Source: Muribaculum sp. (GTDB lineage: Bacteria > Bacteroidota > Bacteroidia > Bacteroidales > Muribaculaceae). From it: 56,854 nt of DNA. A model generated the notes under the pieces. The model saw only the letters and a list, made by a program, of their open reading frames with translations. It was not told the origin of the DNA and did no database searches. Each line of letters starts with the position of its first letter. Positions within the stretch are counted from its first letter, which is position 1. A program made the position numbers and the translations under genes. Of this stretch, positions 17,734 through 25,203 are shown piece by piece. The stretch lies in NCBI GenBank assembly GCA_023664085.1, contig JAMPGE010000007.1:1-56854 (forward strand), in the 5' to 3' direction.

Positions 17734-17752
17734 CACAGGCTTCCAGCCTGTG
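17734..17752. repeat. REP-like palindrome
   Basis: CACAGGCT-TCC-AGCCTGTG has 8 bp perfect arms with a 3-base loop. Its reverse strand reads CACAGGCTGGAAGCCTGTG, the form of widespread REP palindromes moved by RAYT transposases. It is a single copy in this window, at the edge of the accessory island. Confidence 0.45.
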
Positions 17753-17865
17753 AGTTTAGATTCCACCATTGATATAAATATCCTAAATATAGTTAATTAC
17801 CATTAATAATCGAAGTCTTATCCCATTTATATGACTATTTTTGTAAATTAAAACTTCCTTTTCTT

Positions 17866-18300
17866 ATGACCTACGTTAATAATCACAATATTCCGGTTGT
17901 AAATGCTTTTTTGAGACTTTACGGTGAAACTTTACAGAAAAAATTTGCCGACTCCGATATTACAATAAATTTTCTTCCTCTTCACGATGATGAAAACACC
18001 TATCACGACATCTTAGCAAGGCTCAACAAACAAATTTATCTCTCTGAAACAGAAATAGGACGGCTCGGCCTTACCAATCCGGAAATATTTGCTGCCATCG
18101 CCCACGAGCTCGGCCACATTCTATATCATACCCATCCATGGGGGTATGATGCGGAGACACGTGCCGATACTTTAGCCGCCGAACTCGGTCTGGGTACCCA
18201 AATGATTTCAGTGATCGAAAAAATCATAGCCTGTAGAAGGTTTCGACATATCACTTCCGAACTCGTGCATCGCATCCAGTACCTCCAGCACATAGCCTAA
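17866..18300 (+). CDS. Small zinc metallopeptidase, M78/ImmA-IrrE-like
   Basis: The 144-residue cytosolic protein has a zincin motif HELGH (80-84) followed by ETRADTLAAELGLG (97-110), where Glu97 or Asp101 could be the third ligand. This layout resembles the IrrE/ImmA (M78) peptidases that cut repressors or anti-repressors. No HTH domain is attached. A perfect -7 box (TATTTTTG, 17836-17843) precedes the ATG by ~22 bp. It is the first gene of the + strand island, ~200 bp before the TIR gene, and could be a regulator of it by inference. It may also be an unrelated small zincin. Confidence 0.65.
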   Translation: MTYVNNHNIPVVNAFLRLYGETLQKKFADSDITINFLPLHDDENTYHDILARLNKQIYLSETEIGRLGLTNPEIFAAIAHELGHILYHTHPWGYDAETRADTLAAELGLGTQMISVIEKIIACRRFRHITSELVHRIQYLQHIA

Positions 18301-18411
18301 CCATTTGAGTAATTGGTCATTGTTGTCATATCTGCATTTCCCAAGTAAAGGCGAAATGCATATTGCCCTGTATGACCCACGTTTTTTTAACGCTCTTTAA
18401 AAAATTTTCAC

Positions 18412-18419
18412 TATCTTTG
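18412..18419 (+). promoter_or_regulatory. -7 element for the TIR-FGE gene
   Basis: TATCTTTG, a perfect TAnnTTTG, lies ~80 bp before the chosen ATG. A small hairpin GGGG-TATCT-CCCC (18440-18452) falls in the predicted leader. Confidence 0.55.
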
Positions 18420-18499
18420 CATATAACCAATGCATTTGTGGGGTATCTCCCCAAACAGACTGCAAAATCAAAAACTAAAACTTCTGAATGCGCAATGCC

Positions 18500-19822
18500 A
18501 TGAACCAACAGAAATACGATATTTTTATCAGCTACCGTAGGGATGGAGGCGCTCAATATGCCAGAATCCTCCAGCTGATGCTCAACCAGCGCGGCTACAA
18601 GGTTTTTCTGGATTACAATGAACTTACCGACGGGAAATTCGGTGATCATATTCAGCAAGCCATCAAGGATGCGCGGATTTTCATGCTGATTCTTTCAAAA
18701 GGCGCGCTGGACCGTTGCAAAAACGAAGGCGACTGGGTGCGCCGGGAAATACTGCTTGCAATTCAGGAGGGCAAACATATTATCCCGATAAACCCCGACA
18801 ACACTTTCGAAGGTATTCCCGACGGCATCCCTGAAATAATAAGGGAAGAGGTAGGCACTCATCAGCATTCAGAGATTAACTTTGGCCAGACTCTCGGTGT
18901 AACCGTAGACTATATGGTTACCAATCGAATAGAGCCTCAAATTGGCAAACGCACACGTCTTGACGATGACATCGACGTTCTTAACCAGCGGCTCTGCGAT
19001 GAAGACAAAGCCCGCAGACGCCACCGCCTTTTCATAAAACTTGCTTTCGTCTTGGGCATTGTCGCGGCTATTGGCATCATCGCTGCCGTAGCCCTTTCTA
19101 TGCGGGCCAAAAATAATGAGTCCAACAAACGAAAACATCTCATTGAGCAGATTGAGAGTAGAAATCCGGGACTCAACTTTATGGCAAACGACTCCATCTC
19201 CATCGCTCAACTCGAAGTAATCGATCAGATTTTCAGAAACATGAGAGACGTCTATGGCGACTCAATCCGTTTCAGCGCATTTGAAACCACCGTCAGGGAA
19301 TATCACACCATCCTTGGGAAGGATTATGATCCCGCCGAAGCGTCTCTACCGGTAAATGATGTAAGTTTCGCCCGGGCCTGCGAGTATATTCAGGCTCTCA
19401 ACGCACTGATCAATGCCGATGAATCCGACTTCGAATTCACGCTCCCAACCAAAGAAGAATGGGAATATGCGGCCTCCGATGGAAATTCTGCCGAGGAATA
19501 TGTCTTTGCGGGAAGCAACGATATAACCGAAGTGGCTTGGTACGAAGGCAATTCGGAAGGAGAAAGACATTCTGCCGATGGTCAAACCCAGCTGAAGCCA
19601 AACAAGTTTGGTCTCTACGACATGACTGGCAACGTATCTGAACACGTCTATACTCCTTACGTTGACTCCAACCATCCCGACATGACTGCAAACATGATGC
19701 TCGTGAAGGGCGGTAACTATGAATCTAACGAAAACGAGTGCTCCATCAAATCCGATATGCCTCTGCAGACCGATCTATCATCGCCCAAGGTTGGGTTTCG
19801 TCTGGTATTAAGAAAGAAATAA
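18500..19822 (+). CDS. TIR - transmembrane - FGE-sulfatase domain protein
   Basis: The start is taken at MNQQKYDIF (18500); an ATG at 18488 is also in frame. Residues 1-140 form a TIR domain: box 1 YDIFISYRRDGG (6-17), FLDYNELTDG (36-45) and WVRREI with Glu83 at the position of the NADase catalytic glutamate. A helix at ~178-200 is membrane-spanning. Residues ~240-440 are a formylglycine-generating-enzyme/SUMF1-like domain with LPTKEEWEYAAS, FGLYDMTGNVSEHV and the ending KVGFRLVLRKK. Active TIRs in bacterial immunity cleave NAD or make signalling nucleotides. FGE-like domains in such fusions may sense ligands. The secreted protein at 19833 follows after 10 bp. Confidence 0.88.
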   Translation: MNQQKYDIFISYRRDGGAQYARILQLMLNQRGYKVFLDYNELTDGKFGDHIQQAIKDARIFMLILSKGALDRCKNEGDWVRREILLAIQEGKHIIPINPDNTFEGIPDGIPEIIREEVGTHQHSEINFGQTLGVTVDYMVTNRIEPQIGKRTRLDDDIDVLNQRLCDEDKARRRHRLFIKLAFVLGIVAAIGIIAAVALSMRAKNNESNKRKHLIEQIESRNPGLNFMANDSISIAQLEVIDQIFRNMRDVYGDSIRFSAFETTVREYHTILGKDYDPAEASLPVNDVSFARACEYIQALNALINADESDFEFTLPTKEEWEYAASDGNSAEEYVFAGSNDITEVAWYEGNSEGERHSADGQTQLKPNKFGLYDMTGNVSEHVYTPYVDSNHPDMTANMMLVKGGNYESNENECSIKSDMPLQTDLSSPKVGFRLVLRKK

Positions 19823-19832
19823 CAACAAATTT

Positions 19833-20540
19833 ATGACAATGAAATTCAATATCGTAACACTATTAATCCTCCTCACCGCTTTCTGCGGACCGGCTTATGC
19901 CGTTGAGAATGACAACCGATCAGTTGCGTCCGACGAAGACTCCTGCGCCACCGAAACCATTCAGTCCGCCATAGACGCATGCATATTGCTTGCAGAGGCC
20001 GCCGAGTCTGAGAATGCCGACGACATTCGCAAAGCCAGACAGGCCTTGGAAGAATGCGGTCTTGCCTCATTCGCGTCGCTTAGACAGGAAGGAAAGTCCG
20101 ACGATGAATCTCTCAAAGGGCACCTCGTCTTTGATGCCACCTTTGCCGACAGCCTTCTTACGACTGGCAAAGATGCTTACAGGAATGCCGACATCATATC
20201 CAAAACGGGAACGAAACGCGGACAGACAAAGCCCGGAAAAATTATGACTAAAACGTTTCTGATCAAAGCTAATGGGAAATCTACATATAAATTCAATTCG
20301 CACAACCGTCAGGAACTTGCCGTAGTGGCCGAGCCCGGCGGTCGTGTCACTACCAGAGTGCATGCCGTCAACAAAACCAAAGGTATTGACGAATGGCACA
20401 ACGACACCACCGACGTGGCCAAAGGGCGAAGCAACAGAAAGACTGCCTTCACACTGCCGCAAAGTCCGGCAAGTCAGGTCACGTTGGAAATAACCAATTG
20501 CACTAACAAAGACATCAGCGTAGTCATAATCAGCAACTGA
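19833..20540 (+). CDS. Predicted secreted protein of unknown function
   Basis: The protein has 235 residues with a signal peptide (about 1-23, ending PAYAVEN). An alternative start is ATG 19839. A helical, acidic stretch with several Cys (about 36-75) is followed by a basic linker (TKRGQTKPGK) and a C-terminal part rich in beta-strands (FLIKANGKSTYKFNSHNRQE, VVAEPGGRVTTRVHAVN, SQVTLEITNCTN) that looks like a small jelly-roll or pre-peptidase C-terminal domain. It follows the TIR-FGE gene by 10 bp and is probably translated with it. It may be the periplasmic partner of the FGE domain if that domain faces outward. I do not recognise the family. Confidence 0.7.
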   Translation: MTMKFNIVTLLILLTAFCGPAYAVENDNRSVASDEDSCATETIQSAIDACILLAEAAESENADDIRKARQALEECGLASFASLRQEGKSDDESLKGHLVFDATFADSLLTTGKDAYRNADIISKTGTKRGQTKPGKIMTKTFLIKANGKSTYKFNSHNRQELAVVAEPGGRVTTRVHAVNKTKGIDEWHNDTTDVAKGRSNRKTAFTLPQSPASQVTLEITNCTNKDISVVIISN

Positions 20541-20606
20541 CTTTGCTCGCGTATTCATTGTTGAAATCATCTTTGCCCTCACCCGGATAAAAGATCTACA
20601 AAACCA

Positions 20607-21164
20607 ATGGCTGATCAAGAGATTATACAAGGACTGATTGAGCGTGACAACCACATCACGCATCAATTCTTCTACGTAAAGTGCCGTCCGCTCCTGACTG
20701 CCATTATGCGGCTTGTGTTCAGTTATCCGGTGGAGTACGATGAGATGGTCTCTGAGCTGTATGATTACCTTATGGGAAATGACGGACTAAGACTCCGGCA
20801 ATTCCAATTCCGAAGCACCATCTACCAATGGATGAAGGTAGTGGCCACTCGTTTTTTTATACACCGACGTGATTCACTGATAGAAAACATTTCAAATGAG
20901 CCTCTTTATGAAAGACATGAGAATGATGAACTGGTCGATACCGCTCAGTCTGTGGCCCGGAAAATCGATGTGGCCCGTATGCTTTCGATGATGAAAAATA
21001 AAAGATATGCCGACGTAATCCGCCATCTCATTCTGCAAGATGAAGAGCCTGAAAAATATGCCGAAAGCATAGGAGTGACCGTCGACAACCTTTACAATAT
21101 AAAACGACGTGCAATAGCCGCCATCTCGCGCATTGCAATCACATACTACAGCTATGGAAGATAA
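20607..21164 (+). CDS. Divergent RNA polymerase sigma-70 family factor
   Basis: The protein has 185 residues. The N-terminal half fits sigma region 2: YDEMVSELYDYLM (about 46-58), then FRSTIYQWMKVVATRFF (about 71-87), the usual core-binding and -10-reading helices. Residues ~118-178 form region 4 with a helix-turn-helix (YAESIGVTVDNLYNIKRRAI, about 151-170). There is no region 1 or 3, so it is ECF-like. Its last 11 bp overlap the start of the next gene (ATG 21154), whose N terminus looks like an anti-sigma factor, so the pair is translationally coupled. It probably directs transcription of the island or a remote regulon. Confidence 0.8.
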   Translation: MADQEIIQGLIERDNHITHQFFYVKCRPLLTAIMRLVFSYPVEYDEMVSELYDYLMGNDGLRLRQFQFRSTIYQWMKVVATRFFIHRRDSLIENISNEPLYERHENDELVDTAQSVARKIDVARMLSMMKNKRYADVIRHLILQDEEPEKYAESIGVTVDNLYNIKRRAIAAISRIAITYYSYGR

Positions 21165-22101
21165 CAACCATAACTACATATCAGACGAAGATCTTGCGGC
21201 TTTCCTCGATGGCAATGTCAGCGAAGATGAAATGTCGCGGATACTCTCTTCTCTGGCCGACAATCCGCAGACTGCCGAGATTCTTTCCCTTTCCCCGGAA
21301 ATTGACAAAGCAGTCTTGGAAGAAAACAATCGGTTGCTGCCGATGTGGGCACTTGCCGCAGCCAATCCTGAAAATCTCTGCTCCTTTGAGTGTGAGGCTT
21401 TCATCCTCCGCCATCTTGACTTTGACATAGACCACTGGTCTCTGCTTGAAGAAGCCAAAGCCAACAACTGGGTGCGGGAAGAAGGGACACCTCTTCATCT
21501 TGTAGGCAAACTGCTCGAATTGAAAGGTCTGTTTGTAGAGCGCAAATACGACGCTTCCATAAAAGACCTTGTAAAAGCCATTGACTCCAACAAACAAGTA
21601 ATAACAATCGTCGATAAAAATATAATTGACGGTAACGACGATGCAAACTTTCCGTCATATCATGCCATATATGTGGCAGGTGTTGAGAATGACGATGTGA
21701 AATATCTCAATCCTGATACGCTATTGGAAACATTTCTCGGCAAAGATGCTTTCAAGAAGGCATGGAAAGTTTCCGGGAATTATATGGTCATAGCCTCCAA
21801 AGATGCTCATGGCTACAATCCTCAGCCCATAAATGTAGAGGACATCGACCTTGATGCCAACCTTGAAGAACTGACCGAAGCCATAGCCGAAAACGCCCAC
21901 GACATCTGGGCCCGCGCCCGCATGGACGAAGGATGGACTTACGGTCCGGTCCGCAACGACGAACTGAAGCACCACCCCGACCTCATTCCATACGCCCAGC
22001 TCCCCGACAGCGAGAAAGAATACGACCGCATCATGGCCATGAACACCCTGCGCCTCGTCCGCCGTCTCGGCTTCGACATCACCAACCGCAACATCGACTG
22101 A
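21154..22101 (+). CDS. Anti-sigma-like / C39-peptidase-like / RyR domain fusion
   Basis: ATG 21154 overlaps the sigma-factor stop and gives 315 residues. Residues 8-48 (YISDEDLAAFLDGNVSEDEM) follow the pattern of anti-sigma zinc-finger helices but lack the His/Cys ligands. Residues ~60-215 resemble a papain-like C39 peptidase: Cys76 in ENLCSFECE, then REEGTPLHLVGKLLELKG, His170 in SYHAIYVAGV and Asn186 in YLNPDT as a possible triad. Residues ~245-310 are a RyR domain with HDIWARARMDEGWTYGPVR and HHPDLIPYAQLP. RyR domains are predicted ligand binders. A plausible role is an anti-sigma factor that releases its sigma partner on ligand sensing, possibly by self-cleavage. No membrane helix is present. 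Confidence 0.75.
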   Translation: MEDNNHNYISDEDLAAFLDGNVSEDEMSRILSSLADNPQTAEILSLSPEIDKAVLEENNRLLPMWALAAANPENLCSFECEAFILRHLDFDIDHWSLLEEAKANNWVREEGTPLHLVGKLLELKGLFVERKYDASIKDLVKAIDSNKQVITIVDKNIIDGNDDANFPSYHAIYVAGVENDDVKYLNPDTLLETFLGKDAFKKAWKVSGNYMVIASKDAHGYNPQPINVEDIDLDANLEELTEAIAENAHDIWARARMDEGWTYGPVRNDELKHHPDLIPYAQLPDSEKEYDRIMAMNTLRLVRRLGFDITNRNID

Positions 22102-22211
22102 CCCTTGGCAAAATACGACGTTTTCACTTTTCAATGGTGACTTGATGATGTACACGGGTATCCCTTCACATGAATAGCAGTGACAGAGAAATCAACATTC
22201 TCCGCAAAAAA

Positions 22212-22240
22212 TGCGTAGAATATTTGGGTTTTTCTACGCA
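22212..22240. promoter_or_regulatory. Palindromic operator over the fic promoter
   Basis: TGCGTAGAA (22212-22220) and TTCTACGCA (22232-22240) are perfect 9 bp arms around 11 bp. The -33 TTTG of the promoter (22223-22226) lies between the arms, so a dimer bound here would block polymerase. The Fic protein has its own C-terminal HTH and is the likely binder. Confidence 0.7.
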
Positions 22241-22254
22241 AATTAATATTTTTG
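22223..22254 (+). promoter_or_regulatory. Consensus promoter of the Fic gene, near-leaderless
   Basis: TTTG (22223-22226), exactly 20 bp, then TATTTTTG (22247-22254): a full Bacteroidota promoter. The ATG at 22259 begins 5 bp after the -7 box, so the mRNA probably has almost no leader. Confidence 0.75.
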
Positions 22255-22258
22255 AATT

Positions 22259-23398
22259 ATGAGAAAAATCAATCGACATTCTCTCTATATATGGCAGACT
22301 TCCCAATGGCCCGAATTCAGATGGGATGCTGATGCTTTGCTTGACAGCTTAAGCAGACTTAGCAATTTGCATGGTATACTCAAGGGACGTATGTCAATAC
22401 TCGGATTCAAAGACCAAAGAAAGTCCATTCTCTCTGTCATGACAGAAGACCTCATAGGCTCTTCAGAGATAGAGGGCGTAGTATTGAATCCACAATCCGT
22501 CAGAAGTAGTATTGCAAGACGCCTTGGTATTGAAGATGACGGAATGCTAGCGGAAGACCATTATGTCGAGGGTCTGATCGATGTCATGCTTGATGCCGTG
22601 CAAAACTCTCAGAAACCTCTGTCGGAAGAACGTTTTTTCGACTGGCATGCCGCCTTGTTTCCTACGGGCAGGAGCGGAATGCACAGAATAACCGTAGCCG
22701 ATTGGCGAAAGGGAGAAGAACCCATGCAGGTTGTATCCGGGGCGATGGGGCACGAGAAAGTCCACTTTCAAGCCCCTCCGTCAGAAATCGTAGCTGATGA
22801 AATGTATACCTTAATCAACTGGTGTAACAATAAAAATCTTTCGCCGTTTATAATGGCTGCCGTGTCGCATATTTGGTTCGTCACAATTCATCCGTTTGAT
22901 GATGGCAATGGCCGCATAAGCCGTACACTTGCAGATATGTTTCTATCACGATTAGATACAGGTGGTGGCAGATACTATAGCATGTCGGCAGAAATTAATC
23001 GTAATAAAAAATCTTACTATGAGATTCTGGAACAGACTCAAAAGGGAAATCTTGACATTACCCAATGGATCTTATGGTTTTTCAATTGTATAGAAAAGGC
23101 TATTGTGAGAGCCCTTGATTCAATAGAAATCACGGTTCGCAAGAGCAAATATTGGTATAAATTCAGAGATATACCGGTCAATGAACGACAGCAGAAAATA
23201 ATTAACAGACTTTGGGATGGTTTTGAAGGAAAGCTTACGTCCTCAAAATGGGCAAAAATTTGCGGTTGTTCCCAAGATACTGCTATCAGAGATATCAAGG
23301 ATTTGATACAAAAGGGGATGCTCAAGGACAGCGGCGAGGGCGGCCGTAACACAAACTATCTGCTCAATATGACATACACACAGTACGACGAGCAGTAA
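22259..23398 (+). CDS. Fic family AMPylase-type protein with C-terminal HTH
   Basis: The 379-residue protein begins with a DUF4172-type N-terminal domain (YIWQTSQWPEFRWD, 10-23). The inhibitory-helix motif SSEIEG (68-73) matches (S/T)xxxE(G/N), so it carries its own brake (class II Fic). The active-site loop HPFDDGNGR (211-219) is complete, so nucleotidylyl transfer to a protein hydroxyl is likely. Residues ~308-365 form a winged helix (KWAKICGCSQDTAIRDIKDL) that could bind the upstream palindrome. The gene is AT-richer than its neighbours, which suggests separate acquisition. It has its own promoter 157 bp after the RyR fusion. Confidence 0.92.
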   Translation: MRKINRHSLYIWQTSQWPEFRWDADALLDSLSRLSNLHGILKGRMSILGFKDQRKSILSVMTEDLIGSSEIEGVVLNPQSVRSSIARRLGIEDDGMLAEDHYVEGLIDVMLDAVQNSQKPLSEERFFDWHAALFPTGRSGMHRITVADWRKGEEPMQVVSGAMGHEKVHFQAPPSEIVADEMYTLINWCNNKNLSPFIMAAVSHIWFVTIHPFDDGNGRISRTLADMFLSRLDTGGGRYYSMSAEINRNKKSYYEILEQTQKGNLDITQWILWFFNCIEKAIVRALDSIEITVRKSKYWYKFRDIPVNERQQKIINRLWDGFEGKLTSSKWAKICGCSQDTAIRDIKDLIQKGMLKDSGEGGRNTNYLLNMTYTQYDEQ

Positions 23399-23510
23399 AA
23401 AAATTTAAACCGTCGGAAGGAAAAATATTTTTATCTCCTCCTATTGATTTTTATAATTTGAATGGTCGTCATTCGAGCTTTCATATATTTATAATGAAGA
23501 TATCTGACTT

Positions 23511-24002
23511 ATGACTTCACAAATAGAAATAATCTGCAAAGCTAAGGAGCTGGAATTACTTGCCAACTATTTTGGCACACTCACCAAAGAGGCGGCCATT
23601 GATCGTCCGGAGTACATCGGTGAATACTCTAAGGACCTCCCTCCTAAGATTGAGGCGGAATACCGCTGTTTCCTTGAGGAAATCTGGAAAGGGTATTCAG
23701 ACGAACCTTTGGTTTTGGAGGAACAGAATCTCCGCAACCACATGACCGAAGAAAACCGCGAAGCAATCGATGCAGCCTTCAAAGACGCTTCACGCAGAAC
23801 CCTTTGGGAACGAATCACGAACTCCAACCATGAAGACGTGACATACTACAAAGGACTCCTGCGCGAATACACCCTAAACCTCCTGATGGTAATGCGCCAC
23901 GACTTTCTCGAAGAAATCACAGGTAATCACATCAACTGCAAAGACTTTCCCGATGACCGAACAATCAATGCTGAATCAAAAATATACAGAATCAGCAACT
24001 AG
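23511..24002 (+). CDS. Hypothetical helical protein
   Basis: The 163-residue, mostly alpha-helical, acidic protein has no signal peptide, membrane helix or motif I recognise. Conspicuous features are a central EEIWKGYSDEPLVLEEQNLR region and a C-terminal YYKGLLREYTLNLLMVMRHD helix. The ORF ends 37 bp before the CHAT fragment, and the CHAT frame is open right up to this gene's end. The gene may therefore have been inserted into, or joined to, a once longer CHAT gene. A TATAATTTG promoter-like sequence lies upstream near 23451-23460. Coding character is plausible, function unknown. Confidence 0.6.
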   Translation: MTSQIEIICKAKELELLANYFGTLTKEAAIDRPEYIGEYSKDLPPKIEAEYRCFLEEIWKGYSDEPLVLEEQNLRNHMTEENREAIDAAFKDASRRTLWERITNSNHEDVTYYKGLLREYTLNLLMVMRHDFLEEITGNHINCKDFPDDRTINAESKIYRISN

Positions 24003-24039
24003 ATAATATCTCACAGTCAACGGCACTCCGATAAATGAA

Positions 24040-24819
24040 ATGATAGAGATGTCGCGACTTTCATCCACCAGAGAGATTTGCCGGGAGCATCCTTCGCAAC
24101 CGCTCAGATACGCAGCCCTTTTTGGCAACATCGACTATTTGGGCGATGCCGCCGAAGCCAGCGACAAACGGGGATACCACAAATCACGCGGAGCCGCAGG
24201 CTTGAATTTTATCCCTCTCGAAAACACAGAAAGAGAAGTACGCGAAATTAATGGGATTCTTAAAAGCAATATGAAGAAGGCGAATGTCTTTACCTATACT
24301 GAAGAGAAAGCAGGCAAATCTGAGTTCCTATCGCAGGATGAACTGCCTGTCAATCTTATTCATATCGCCACCCACGGCATTAATAACAATGACGGTGACC
24401 TTTCATACAGCGATGCGATGAGCCGCAGTATACTCGCCTTTGCCGGAGCCAATCTCTATGGTGATTTTGAGGGTAACGAAGGAATCGTCACTGCCGCTGA
24501 AATCGCTGAGATGTCTCTGCAGGGCTGTGACCTTGCCGTTCTCTCTGCATGCGAGAGCGGACTCGGCAAACTCGGTAACGACGGTGTGTTCGGACTACAA
24601 CGCGGATTCAAGAACGCCGGAGTCAAGACTCTGCTCGTAAGTCTAAACGAAGTGGCCGACGAATCCACCGCAGACATGATGATAGCCTTCAACCGTAATC
24701 TCGTCGTCCCCGGCACCACCAAATCCGAAGCATTCAAAAAAGCCCAGTCAGAAATCCGCACCAAATACCCCAACGACAACACCTGGGCCTCATTCATACT
24801 CATCGACTCCTTCAACTGA
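24040..24819 (+). CDS. CHAT (caspase-like) protease, 5'-truncated
   Basis: The 259 residues cover the C-terminal catalytic part of a CHAT peptidase: His112 in LIHIATHG and Cys171 in LAVLSACESGLGKL form the dyad, followed by GLQRGFKNAGVKTLLVSL and TWASFILID. It starts at MSRLSSTREICRE, a region that in full proteins lies mid-way through the CHAT domain after TPR repeats. The same frame is open upstream to a stop at 24004-24006 and encodes further family-like sequence (YLTVNGTPINE) before the first ATG. The TPR half and first CHAT strands are therefore missing. It may be a gene remnant or a minimal caspase-like unit. CHAT proteases execute cell death or cleave partners in several defence systems. 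Confidence 0.8.
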   Translation: MIEMSRLSSTREICREHPSQPLRYAALFGNIDYLGDAAEASDKRGYHKSRGAAGLNFIPLENTEREVREINGILKSNMKKANVFTYTEEKAGKSEFLSQDELPVNLIHIATHGINNNDGDLSYSDAMSRSILAFAGANLYGDFEGNEGIVTAAEIAEMSLQGCDLAVLSACESGLGKLGNDGVFGLQRGFKNAGVKTLLVSLNEVADESTADMMIAFNRNLVVPGTTKSEAFKKAQSEIRTKYPNDNTWASFILIDSFN

Positions 24820-24858
24820 TAGATCTTCTCACCGACTTTCCTCTATTATTAAAATTGA

Positions 24859-25152
24859 ATGAAAATGAAAGAATATATACCGACACCGGAGGACACGCGG
24901 AATGTAAAGTTGCCTGCGGAGTTACTGCCTCTTGTTGAGAAGATGGCTAAGAATGTGCATGAGGTTTGGGCCCGCAACCGGATGGCCGAGGGATGGACCT
25001 ACGGTCCGGTGCGTGATGATGCCCTGAAAACTCATCCTTGCCTTGTGCCTTATGAGGATCTGCCCGAAAATGAGCGCGATTACGATCGGGCCACTTCTCA
25101 AGAGACTTTGAAGCTTATTTTGAAATCCGGTTTTGTGATTTCAAAAATTTAA
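24859..25152 (+). CDS. Stand-alone RyR domain protein
   Basis: The 97-residue protein is essentially one RyR domain (about 28-92): VHEVWARNRMAEGWTYGPVR, HPCLVPYEDLPENERDYDR and TLKLILKSGF. It is closely similar to the C-terminal domain of the anti-sigma-like protein 3 kb upstream (same WTYGPVR, HP-LIPY/LVPY, YDR and LRLV/LKLI positions), so it is a paralogue by duplication. RyR domains in bacteria are found in nucleotide-linked signalling and conflict loci and are thought to bind ligands. It lies 39 bp after the CHAT gene and 51 bp before the M48 peptidase. Confidence 0.88.
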   Translation: MKMKEYIPTPEDTRNVKLPAELLPLVEKMAKNVHEVWARNRMAEGWTYGPVRDDALKTHPCLVPYEDLPENERDYDRATSQETLKLILKSGFVISKI

Positions 25153-25203
25153 ACTATCTTTACGAACCGGAATTACAAATGATAACAATCACATCCCTTA
25201 TAA

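Noticed and set aside
20067..20666. 199-codon open frame on the - strand
   Set aside because: It spans the end of the secreted-protein gene and the start of the sigma gene on the other strand; no domain is recognisable and both + strand genes fit better.
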